Below, piece after piece: positions 41,356-49,028 of a stretch of 64,000 bases of DNA. Numbering within the stretch: the stretch's first letter is position 1; each line of letters begins with the position of its first letter. Under the pieces are notes generated by a model. It saw only the letters and a program-made list of their open reading frames with translations, did not search any database and had not been told where the DNA came from. Where the stretch lies: NCBI GenBank assembly GCA_016703025.1, contig JADJCV010000004.1:930001-994000 (forward strand), read 5' to 3'. Source of the stretch: Candidatus Avedoeria danica (GTDB lineage Bacteria > Chloroflexota > Anaerolineae > Epilineales > Epilineaceae). The translations under genes and the position numbers were made by a program.

Positions 41356-41941
41356 TCAGCCGGCTCGCGCGACACCGGCGGCGGGTCGCGGGCCCACCAA
41401 GGGCGCACCGTCCGGCCGGCCGAATGGCGCAGCCACCCGTTCGAAGGGTGCGTCCGGCAAGGCCGGCAGCAAGGCGGATGGTCCGCCGCCCGTCAAGGTC
41501 GTCGCGACGAATCGCAGGGCGCGGCATGACTTCGAGATCACGCGCACGCTCGAGGCCGGCATCGTCCTCATGGGCAGCGAGATCAAGAGCCTGCGCGCCG
41601 GGCGGGTCAGCCTGCAGGAAGCGTATGTCTCGATCGATCGCGGCGAGGCTTGGCTGGTCGGCGCGAACTTCGCGTCGTGGCAGGCCGCCAGCTACAGCGA
41701 CCATGACCCGTTGCGCCGCCGCAAGCTCCTGCTGAAGAGCAAGGAGATCTTCGAGCTCGGCAGGACGGTGCAGCTGAAGGGCATGACGCTCGTGCCGATG
41801 CGCCTCTACCTGAAGGGCGGCTGGGCGAAGCTCGAGATCGGCGTCGGACGCGGCAAGAAGCTGTACGACAAGCGCGACAGCCTCAAGCAGCGCGACACGG
41901 CCCGCGAGATGGCCCGCGCGACGGCGCGCTCCGATCGCTAG
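41348..41941 (+). CDS. smpB: SsrA-binding protein SmpB
   Basis: 197 residues. GTG 41348 overlaps the preceding stop. The SmpB core (NRRARHDFEITRTLEAGIVLMGSEIKSLRAGRVSLQEAYV, EAWLVGANFASW, DPLRRRKLLLKSKEIFELG, KGMTLVPMRLYLKGGWAKLEIGVGRGKKLYDKRDSLKQRD) is complete. It is preceded by about 48 extra residues rich in Ala, Gly, Pro and Lys. SmpB delivers tmRNA to stalled ribosomes, and ssrA follows 156 bp downstream. Translational coupling to two S41 genes links tagging with membrane proteolysis at least in gene order. Intact. Confidence 0.96.
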   Translation: MADQPARATPAAGRGPTKGAPSGRPNGAATRSKGASGKAGSKADGPPPVKVVATNRRARHDFEITRTLEAGIVLMGSEIKSLRAGRVSLQEAYVSIDRGEAWLVGANFASWQAASYSDHDPLRRRKLLLKSKEIFELGRTVQLKGMTLVPMRLYLKGGWAKLEIGVGRGKKLYDKRDSLKQRDTAREMARATARSDR

Positions 41942-42037
41942 CACCACGCCATAGGACATGCCTGCGGTGCCCGGCAGAGTACGGAGGCCGGCGATTCTGC
42001 AATGGTGGGGTACCGGGCGTGCGTCAGGGGAACGTGC

Positions 42038-42066
42038 TTGACGCCGCCCGGCGCGCCCGCTATCGT
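42038..42066 (+). promoter_or_regulatory. Promoter of ssrA
   Basis: TTGACG (42038-42043), 17-nt spacer, TATCGT (42061-42066), 31 nt before the mature 5' end of tmRNA. Near-consensus sigma-70 geometry. Confidence 0.7.
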
Positions 42067-42097
42067 TGACGTTGCGCCGCGTACGCGCGGCGACCCC

Positions 42098-42445
42098 GGG
42101 GATGTTATGGATTCGACGGGGAGGGCTGGTTCCGGATTGCGTGCCGAGCTTGGCTCAAGCTCGTTAAACAGGGCCAAAAACATAGAAGCCGAGCCAACGC
42201 TCGCTCTCGCCGCTTAAAGCGGCGATGCCCGCCCGGTGTATCGTAGGCGCTCCGGGGCCGGGTATCATGCAGTCGACGTGCCGCCGCCCCCATGCTGATC
42301 AGGGCAGCGAAAGACAATCGGCTGGTACGGTCCGGGCGCTCTGCCGGGTGAGGTTGGACCGTACGAGATACAGGTGATCCGGAGACGCACGTGGTACATC
42401 CGTTGCCGAACTTTTCGGACGCCGGTTCGATTCCGGCCATCTCCA
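42098..42445 (+). ncRNA. ssrA: Transfer-messenger RNA (tmRNA)
   Basis: One-piece tmRNA of about 348 nt. The 5' end GGGGATGTTATGGATTCGAC pairs with CATCTCC before the discriminator A at 42445 to form the acceptor stem, and GCCGG-TTCGATT-CCGGC is the T arm. CCA is not encoded. The tag frame resumes at GCC 42173 and reads AKNIEAEPTLALAA, stop TAA 42215-42217, ending in the usual ALAA degron. A sigma-70 promoter (42038-42066) and terminator (42451-42475) flank it. Adjacent smpB encodes its partner. The 5' boundary is inferred from pairing. Confidence 0.95.
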
Positions 42446-42450
42446 AGAAC

Positions 42451-42475
42451 GCGGGGGGCGAGATTCGCCCCCCGC
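42451..42475 (+). terminator. Terminator of ssrA
   Basis: GCGGGGGGCGA (42451-42461), 3-nt loop, TCGCCCCCCGC (42465-42475), starting 5 nt past the tmRNA 3' end and followed by GCTTGAATT. Confidence 0.75.
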
Positions 42476-42600
42476 GCTTGAATTAACAGCGTCAACGGCG
42501 TCGTTCAGCCTTTCGCCAGAGGCGTCGTACGGCCTTTTCGGTTCAGCCGTCTCGATCGGACCGCGCGAACGCCCCGTCCTTCGGTCGTTCGACGGCGATG

Positions 42601-43167
42601 TCATTCGCAGGCGAGCAAGCCCCCCATGATCCGCTCGAACACGTCGTCCACCGCACCTTCGCCGTCCACGGCCACCAGTTTGCCCTGGGCGCGGTAGAAC
42701 GCGATCACGGGCTCGGTGTCGCGCCGGAACGCCGCCAGACGCGTGCGGATCGCATCCGGATTGTCGTCCGAACGGCCGCGACCGGCCATGCGCTCGACGA
42801 CCGTCGCCTCGCTGACGTCGATGAACACCGCGGCCCCTACACTCCCGGCGCCGATCTCGCTGAGAAGCACGTCCAGCGCGTCGGCCTGGGCCACGGTGCG
42901 GGGGAACCCGTCGAAGAGCACGCGGCCCTTGCCGTGCACGTCCGGCTGGTCCAAGCGATCGGCGATCATCCCGATCGTCACCTCGTCCGGCACGAGCGCG
43001 CCGGCGTCCATGTACGAGCGCGCGAGTTCGCCGAGCGGCGTGCCGCGGCCGAGGTGGTCGCGGAAGAGGTCGCCTGAGCTGATGTGGACCAGGTCGAGCG
43101 CATCGGTCAGGCGCTCCGATTGGGTGCCCTTGCCGGAACCCGGCGCGCCGAGGAGGATCACGATCAT
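42601..43167 (-). CDS. adk: Adenylate kinase (short-LID form)
   Basis: 188 residues. MIVILLGAPGSGKGTQSERL is the P-loop; SSGDLFRDHL, GRVLFDGFPRTVAQADAL and GRGRSDDNPDAIRTRLAAFRRDTEPVIAFY are the NMP and LID regions. The LID is the short form without the Cys4 zinc site or the 27-residue insert. Interconverts ATP, AMP and ADP. It is the last gene on the minus strand after mutS (146 bp apart), and its 3' end faces ssrA. Intact. Confidence 0.96.
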   Translation of the reverse strand: MIVILLGAPGSGKGTQSERLTDALDLVHISSGDLFRDHLGRGTPLGELARSYMDAGALVPDEVTIGMIADRLDQPDVHGKGRVLFDGFPRTVAQADALDVLLSEIGAGSVGAAVFIDVSEATVVERMAGRGRSDDNPDAIRTRLAAFRRDTEPVIAFYRAQGKLVAVDGEGAVDDVFERIMGGLLACE

Positions 43168-43313
43168 CGAGGATGCCTTGTGCAGGAGAACGGGATCGAG
43201 TGCGGGGCGAATCGCGGCGGTGCGTGTTCCGGATCGGTCGACGCCGCCGGATCAGCGGACGCCGCCGGGTCAGCCGGATCCGTCGACGATTGTACCGCCC
43301 CGCCGTCCGGCTG

Positions 43314-46118
43314 TCATCCCTGCGCCATCCGTCGGAGTTCGTACAGCCGCGTCAGCGCCTCGAGCGGCGTGAGGCCGTCGAGGTCCAGCGCGCGCAGCGC
43401 CTCCAGCGCCGGATGAGGCGCCGCCGCGGGCGCCGGGGCGAAGAGTGAGAGCTGCCCCTTCTCGTCGGCCACCGGCCGGCCGACCGCCTCCTGCAACGGC
43501 ACGCCGTCTCCCTCCTCCAAGCGCTCGAGCAGCGCCCAAGCGCGGCGCACGACGCTCTGCGGCAGGCCGGCGAGCTCGGCGACGTGCACGCCGTACGATC
43601 GGTCGGCGGCCCCGTCGACGACGCGGTGCAGGAACACGATTCGGCCGTCCGTCTCGGCCACTTTCATCGACACGTTGCGCACCCGCGGGAGCACCTCGGA
43701 CAGCGCCGTGAGCTCGTGGTAATGCGTGGCGAACAGCGTTCGCGCGCCGAGCCGCGGGTGGTTGTGAACGTGCTCGAGCACGGCCCAGGCGATTGCTATC
43801 CCATCGTACGTGCTCGTGCCTCGCCCGAGCTCGTCGAGAATGATCAGGCTTCGCGGTGTGGCGTGGTGGAGGATGTTGGCCGTCTCGACCATCTCGACCA
43901 TGAACGTGCTCTGCCCCGCCGCAAGCTCGTCCTGCGCGCCGATTCGGGTGAAGATCCGATCGACGAGCCCGATCCGCGCCCGATCGGCCGGCACGAAGCT
44001 CCCGACTTGGGCGAGGAGCACGATGTGCGCGACCATTCGCCCGACGGTGCTCTTGCCGGCCATGTTCGGCCCCGTCAGGAGCACGATCTCCCCCTCGGCC
44101 AGGACGAGGTCGTTGGGCACGAACGGCACGCCGCCGAGGCGCCGCTCGACGACCGGGTGGCGTGCGCCGACGAGCTCGAGTGAGCGGCTGTCGTCCAGCG
44201 ACGGCCGAACGTAGTGGTGGGTTGCGGCGATGTCGGCCAAGCTGGCGAGCGCGTCGAGGATGCCGAGGTCCCTCGCGGCGGCAAGGAGCACCGGCGCGGC
44301 GGCGGCGACGTCGGCGACGAGGTCGCGGAAGATCGTTCGCTCCAGTGCCTGAATCTGCTCCTCGCCGCCGAGAACCTCGGCCTCGCGCGACTTCAGCTCA
44401 GGCGTGACGTAACGCTCGTTGTCGACGAGCGTCTGGCGGCGTTCGTAGTCGGCCGGCGCGCTGTCAGCCATGGATTTCGGCAGCTCGAGGTAGAAGCCGA
44501 ACACCCGGTTGTACCCGACCTTCAACTTGCGAAGGCCCGTCCGCTCCCGCTCCCGCCCCTCGAGGGACGCGATCCACGCCCGCGCTGCGCTGATCCCATC
44601 GTGCAGCGCATCGAGGGCCGCGGAAGCGCCCGGCCGGATCGTGCCCGCGCTGCCCAGGACGGCCGGCGGCTCGTCGACGAGGGCCAGCTCGATCCGCGCG
44701 GCGATGGCGCTCGTGTCCTGCCTGCACAAGCCGCCGAGGTGCTGGGCCGCCGCCCCGCCCGCGGCCGTCACGATCGTGGCGACCGCGGGCGCCGCTCGCG
44801 CCGCGCGCGCGAGCGCGAGGATCTCGCGCGGGCCGGCGTAGCCCGCGACGGCGCGGTTGACGAGGCGCTCGAGGTCGGGCGTGCCGGCAAGCGCTTCGCG
44901 CATCGCGGTGCGCACGTCGGGCGCGTCGACGAGCGCGCCGACGGCGTCGTGGCGGTGGGCGATGCGCGGGGCGTCGACGAGCGGCCGGTCGAGCCAGGCG
45001 CGGAGCGTACGGGCACCGAGCGCGGTGCGGGTCGTGTCGAGCACCGAAAGCAGCGTGCCGCTTCGCGCGTCGCCGCGCAGCGTGACCGAGATCTCGAGGT
45101 TCCGCCGCGTCGCGGCGTCGAGCGTCATGAAGTCGTCGACGTCATACGTGGCCAGCCCCGTCACTTGGGCCAGTTGGCCGCGCTGTGCGACCAGGGCGTA
45201 GCCGAGCGCGGCGCCGGCGGCGGCGCAGGCCAGCGGGCGGTCGGCGCAGCCGTACGCGCGCAGGGTCGTTGCGCCGAAGTGCTCGAGCAGAACGCGCTGG
45301 GCGTTCGCGTCCTCGAATTGCCATCTGGCATGGCCCATGACGACCGTCGGCAGACCACTCAGGCTGAGCTGTTCCTTCAAGCGCGCCACGAACGCGTCGT
45401 CCGCGGCGCTCTGGGGCTCGGGCACGACGACTTCGGCCGGCCGCAGCCGGACGAGCTCGTCGTGAGCGCGGCGCAGGCTGTCCTCGCCCGCGAAGTCCGT
45501 CGTCGCGAAGGCGCCCGTGGAGATGTCCAGGTGCGCCAGGCCGACGCCGTCGCCCTTGTCGGCCCGGACGAGCGCCGCCAGGTAGTTGGCCTGCCGCGCT
45601 TCGAGCAGCTCGCCCTCGATGAGCGTGCCGGGGGTCACGACGCGGACGACCTCGCGGGCCATGAGCTTGGGCTTGGCGGTGGGCTTGGCGGTTTTGACGG
45701 CAGGCGGGGCGGTGGCGCCAAGATCGAGTGCGGTCGCGTCACCGGGCGATTCGGCCGTTGTCGCCGGTCGGCCGCCATCGCCCGGTTCAGCTGCCTGCGG
45801 CAGCCCGGCGCGGCTCATCCGCGACCGCTTGTCCGCGCCCCCTTCCCCGCCGCTCTGCTCGACGATCGCGACCTTGACGCCGGCGCGCACGAGTTGGGCG
45901 ATGTAGCCGTCGACGGCATGGAACGGGACGCCGGCCATGGGGATCCGCCGGTCCTTGCTGACCGGCCGGCTCGTGAGGACGACGTCGCAGACGCTTGCGA
46001 ACCGTTCGGCGTCCTCGTTGAAGGCTTCGTAGAAATCGCCCAGGCGGAAGAAGATCAGGCAGTCGGCGAACTGCGCCTTGATCTCCGACCATTGCCGGAG
46101 CATGCTGGAGTCACTCAT
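43314..46118 (-). CDS. mutS: DNA mismatch repair ATPase MutS
   Basis: 934 residues. The mismatch-reading Phe-x-Glu is present (FFRLGDFYEAF). The connector, lever and clamp domains follow, then the ATPase: Walker A TGPNMAGKST near residue 685, FTRIGAQDELAAGQSTFMVEM, Walker B SLIILDELGRGTSTYDG, and THYHEL. It binds mismatches and recruits MutL; no mutL is seen here. A Gly/Ala/Pro-rich insertion of about 55 residues separates VAIVEQ from REVVRVVTPGT (about residues 94-145), where other MutS proteins have a short loop. ATG 46118 is 54 bp from the divergent ROK kinase start. Despite its 2.8-kb length there is no frameshift. Confidence 0.97.
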   Translation of the reverse strand: MSDSSMLRQWSEIKAQFADCLIFFRLGDFYEAFNEDAERFASVCDVVLTSRPVSKDRRIPMAGVPFHAVDGYIAQLVRAGVKVAIVEQSGGEGGADKRSRMSRAGLPQAAEPGDGGRPATTAESPGDATALDLGATAPPAVKTAKPTAKPKLMAREVVRVVTPGTLIEGELLEARQANYLAALVRADKGDGVGLAHLDISTGAFATTDFAGEDSLRRAHDELVRLRPAEVVVPEPQSAADDAFVARLKEQLSLSGLPTVVMGHARWQFEDANAQRVLLEHFGATTLRAYGCADRPLACAAAGAALGYALVAQRGQLAQVTGLATYDVDDFMTLDAATRRNLEISVTLRGDARSGTLLSVLDTTRTALGARTLRAWLDRPLVDAPRIAHRHDAVGALVDAPDVRTAMREALAGTPDLERLVNRAVAGYAGPREILALARAARAAPAVATIVTAAGGAAAQHLGGLCRQDTSAIAARIELALVDEPPAVLGSAGTIRPGASAALDALHDGISAARAWIASLEGRERERTGLRKLKVGYNRVFGFYLELPKSMADSAPADYERRQTLVDNERYVTPELKSREAEVLGGEEQIQALERTIFRDLVADVAAAAPVLLAAARDLGILDALASLADIAATHHYVRPSLDDSRSLELVGARHPVVERRLGGVPFVPNDLVLAEGEIVLLTGPNMAGKSTVGRMVAHIVLLAQVGSFVPADRARIGLVDRIFTRIGAQDELAAGQSTFMVEMVETANILHHATPRSLIILDELGRGTSTYDGIAIAWAVLEHVHNHPRLGARTLFATHYHELTALSEVLPRVRNVSMKVAETDGRIVFLHRVVDGAADRSYGVHVAELAGLPQSVVRRAWALLERLEEGDGVPLQEAVGRPVADEKGQLSLFAPAPAAAPHPALEALRALDLDGLTPLEALTRLYELRRMAQG

Positions 46119-46172
46119 GAGGGGTCCGGCTTGAGCGATTTCACGGTTGGCACGCGGGCGAAAGGGAGGTCG

Positions 46173-47185
46173 ATGGCGACGATGGGCGTTGGCGCGTCCG
46201 GGCGCGGCGACTGGCGCGTGGGGGTCGATCTGGGCGGCACGCAGCTCCGGGCCGCCGCGGTGTCGGCCGACGGCCAGATACTATCACACGACCGGCGGCC
46301 GACTCCGGGCACGTCCGCGGCCGACGTGGTGCAGGCGATCGTCGAGGCGTTGACGATCGTCGAGGCGGGCGCTGCCACGACGTCCCTTGCTTCGGCTGCG
46401 TCCAACCCGCTCGTCATCGCCGCACCCGGTCCCCTCGACCTCGCGACCGGACGGATCCTCGACACGCCGAACCTCCCGCACCTGCGCAACTTCCCACTGG
46501 CCGCCGCCGTCGCCGAGGCGCTGCACCGTGAAGTCCACTTGGAGAACGACGCGACGCTGGCGGCGCTCGGCGAGGCGACCTTCGGTGCGGGCCGGGGATT
46601 CGATGTCGTCCTGTTTCTGACGATCAGCACGGGCATCGGTGGCGGACTTGTCGTCGACGGCCGCCCCTACCGCGGCACGTCGGGCCAGGCCGCCGAACTG
46701 GGCCACTTGATCATCGACGGTCGGCGCGACGCGCCTGCTGCGGGGCCGGGCACACCGGCTGCCTCGAGGCGCTGGCGAGCGGGAGCGCGATCCGGCGGGC
46801 GGCGGCGGCGGCGGGAACGGCGGGCGGGGGCGACGGCCCTGACAGCGACGTCGAGGATCGCGGCGGTCGTCGGCCGTCGGCGCGGGATGTGGCCGCGGCC
46901 GCGCGCGCCGGCGATCCCGTCGCGCTCGCGATCTTGGACGATGCCGCTCGTTGGCTCGGCCTCGGGATCGGCAGTGCGATCAACGCATTCGATCCGGCCG
47001 TCGTGGTGCTCGGCGGCGGGGTGATGGGGGCGTGGGATCTGCTCGGCGGCGGCGTCATGCTGGGCGTCGAGGAGGTGGCGATGAGCGAGGGCTGGCGGCG
47101 GGGAGGCATCGTGGCCGGAGCGCTCGGGGACGACGCGGGGGTCGTCGGAGCGGCAATGTGGCGAACCTCGTCCGGCCCTCGGTGA
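46173..47185 (+). CDS. ROK-family sugar kinase (glucokinase-like; one frameshift)
   Basis: ATG 46173 follows GGGAGG. VGVDLGGTQLRAAAVSADG (phosphate loop), LVIAAPGPLDLATGRILDTPNL, HLENDATLAALGEATFGAGRG (END catalytic Asp) and LTISTGIGGGLVVDGRPYRG are clear. After ELGHLIIDGRRDAP the frame must change near 46733 to read CCGAGHTGCLEALASG, the ROK zinc motif. It continues to LGLGIGSAINAFDPAVVVLGGGVMGAWDL and a stop at 47185. An Ala/Gly/Asp-rich insertion lies after the zinc motif. Likely phosphorylates glucose or N-acetylglucosamine with ATP; no DNA-binding domain, so not a repressor. Divergent from mutS, convergent with mltG. Confidence 0.85.
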
Positions 47186-47230
47186 CCTTGGTTCACGGAC
47201 AACCGCGCGACCGCGACCACCACCCGCTCG

Positions 47231-48451
47231 TCAGCCGCCACACCCACCCGCCACGTACCGCTCGACGTTCGCCAGATGCTCCTCGTACGTCACCGCAAAC
47301 ACGTGCGTCCCGTCGCACGCCGCGCTGGCCACGAAGAACATCCACGGCCCGTCCGCCGGCGCGACCACGGCTGTGATCGCCGCCAGGCCGGGGCTGGCAA
47401 TCGGGCCGGGCGGGAGACCGGGCAGCTGGTAGGAGTTGTAGGGCGACACGACCTGCTTGTCCGTGTCGTACAGCGGCCGCTTCCACCACGTGCCCGGCAG
47501 CGGATCGCTCTGGAAGCCGAGGGCGTACTGGAGAGTCGGGTCGGCGTTCAGGATGTACGGCGCCTCGGCCAGGCGGTTGATGTAGACGCGGGCAATGCGG
47601 GGCAACTCGTCCGCCTTCACGCCCTCACGCTGGACGATCGAGGCCAGGATCACGGCCGCGTGGCCACCGGCCAGCCCGACTGCCTTCGCGCGGGCGTCGA
47701 GATCGGCGGGAACGCGCTCGGCAAACGTGGCCAGAAGCTTGACCAGCACCGCCTCGGCGCCCGCGGCGGGGTCGAAGCGGTAGGTGTCGGGGTAGAGGTA
47801 GCCTTCCAGGGACGGACCGGTGCGTGCGGCCACGATCCCGGGTACGTCCACTGCGCCCGGCACGGCCGTCGCGGGGTCGGCGGCGAGCGCCAGGAACGCG
47901 GCGCGATCGACGAGGCCGGTGGCCGAGAGTATGTCCGCGACCTCTTCGGCGCGGAGGCCCTCGGGCAACGTCACGCTCACGTCCGTGCCCTGCGCCGTCG
48001 CGAGGGCCTCGAGCACGTCGGCCGCCGTCATGTTCGTCGCCAACGCGTGGTCGCCGGCCTGGATCAGGCGATCCCCACCGGTGACCTTCGCCAGCAACAC
48101 GAACGCGTCCGCATCGCGCACGAGCCCAATGGCCGCCATGCGCGACGCGATGTCCTGCACCGGTTCGCCCGCCACGACCGTGAACGTGAGCACCGTCGGA
48201 TCGCTTCCGGGCGCGGCCAGGTCGTCGGCGGACAGTCGGAGCATCGCCTGGCCGACCGGTCCGCGCATGAGCGCCCCGCCGCGGCCGGCGCGCACGGCCA
48301 GGGACGCCGTTGCGGCGCCGCCGCCCAGGACAACGACCGCGGCGAGCAGCGCCCAGGCGCGCCAGCCGCATCCCCGCCGGGTGGCTTCGGGCGACGGGTT
48401 CCCGTCATCGGCGCGCTCGATGCCCGAGATCGGCAGCGGGTCATCGACCAT
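47231..48451 (-). CDS. mltG: Endolytic murein transglycosylase MltG
   Basis: 406 residues from ATG 48451, chosen for GGAG 6 nt upstream; longer in-frame ATGs exist. One membrane helix (AWALLAAVVVLGGGAATASL), then a LysM-like region (FTVVAGEPVQDIASRMAAIGLV), VTLPEGLRAEEVADILSATGLV, PSLEGYLYPDTYRF, the catalytic Glu region AVILASIVQREGVKADELPRIARVYINRL, NADPTLQYALG and YNSYQLPGLPPGPIASPGLAAITAVVAP. MltG cuts nascent glycan strands to set their length. It overlaps the ruvX 3' end by 11 bp in the conserved alaS-ruvX-mltG order. Intact. Confidence 0.95.
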   Translation of the reverse strand: MVDDPLPISGIERADDGNPSPEATRRGCGWRAWALLAAVVVLGGGAATASLAVRAGRGGALMRGPVGQAMLRLSADDLAAPGSDPTVLTFTVVAGEPVQDIASRMAAIGLVRDADAFVLLAKVTGGDRLIQAGDHALATNMTAADVLEALATAQGTDVSVTLPEGLRAEEVADILSATGLVDRAAFLALAADPATAVPGAVDVPGIVAARTGPSLEGYLYPDTYRFDPAAGAEAVLVKLLATFAERVPADLDARAKAVGLAGGHAAVILASIVQREGVKADELPRIARVYINRLAEAPYILNADPTLQYALGFQSDPLPGTWWKRPLYDTDKQVVSPYNSYQLPGLPPGPIASPGLAAITAVVAPADGPWMFFVASAACDGTHVFAVTYEEHLANVERYVAGGCGG

Positions 48452-49028
48452 CGTCGGCTCCATATTCCGCATGTTGAGATTCCGCATGCTGAGCGCGTTC
48501 AACGATTTGGACGGTCTCCCCCCGATCCGCCGTGTCATCCGGGCTGGGTCCGCACTCCATTTGGCCGCGCAACCACGACTCCAGCATCACCGCCGCCGCC
48601 GCCGCGTCGATCGCCCCCTTGTCCGCCGGACGCCCGCTCTCGCCGCGCCTCGGCCCGCGGCCGCCGCGCCCGGCGGCAAGCCGCGACGCGGCCTCCTGGC
48701 TCGTGTTCCCTTCGTCCGTCGTGATCACCTCGATCTCCGGCCCGAGCGCCGCGCCGAGCGCCGCCGCCAGACTCCGTGCCGGCACGGCGACGACGCCTTC
48801 GTCGCCGCTGGCGAGGCGCGGGATGCCGACAAGGATGCGATGCGCCGCCTCGTCGTGCGCCACGGCGACGATCGCCGCAACGACGTCGGGCGTCCGGCGC
48901 CGGTCGATCGCCCCCAGCGGCCGGGTCGTGATCCCGAGCGCGTCGCAGACCGCGAGGCCGACGCGGCGCGAGCCGTAGTCGACGGCCAGCGTCCGGCCGA
49001 TCTCCCGAACGGCCCCGTCACGCCCCAC
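48441..49028 (-). CDS. ruvX: Pre-16S rRNA processing nuclease / RuvX (YqgF)
   Basis: 195 residues from GTG 49028, which overlaps the alaS stop by 11 nt. GRTLAVDYGSRRVGLAVCDALG (first Asp), HRILVGIPR, VITTDEGNTSQEA (DE pair) and DKGAIDAAAAAVMLESWL (last Asp) are the RNase H-like YqgF motifs. Known to process 16S rRNA ends. The C-terminus has about 35 unconserved residues rich in Glu, Asp and His. A Gly/Arg-rich loop lies before DKGAID. Intact; part of alaS-ruvX-mltG. Confidence 0.92.
   Translation of the reverse strand: MGRDGAVREIGRTLAVDYGSRRVGLAVCDALGITTRPLGAIDRRRTPDVVAAIVAVAHDEAAHRILVGIPRLASGDEGVVAVPARSLAAALGAALGPEIEVITTDEGNTSQEAASRLAAGRGGRGPRRGESGRPADKGAIDAAAAAVMLESWLRGQMECGPSPDDTADRGETVQIVERAQHAESQHAEYGADDGR

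Noticed and set aside
44214..46172. Upstream extension of the ROK kinase frame
   Set aside because: Entirely antisense to mutS with no motif; ATG 46173 has a good Shine-Dalgarno.
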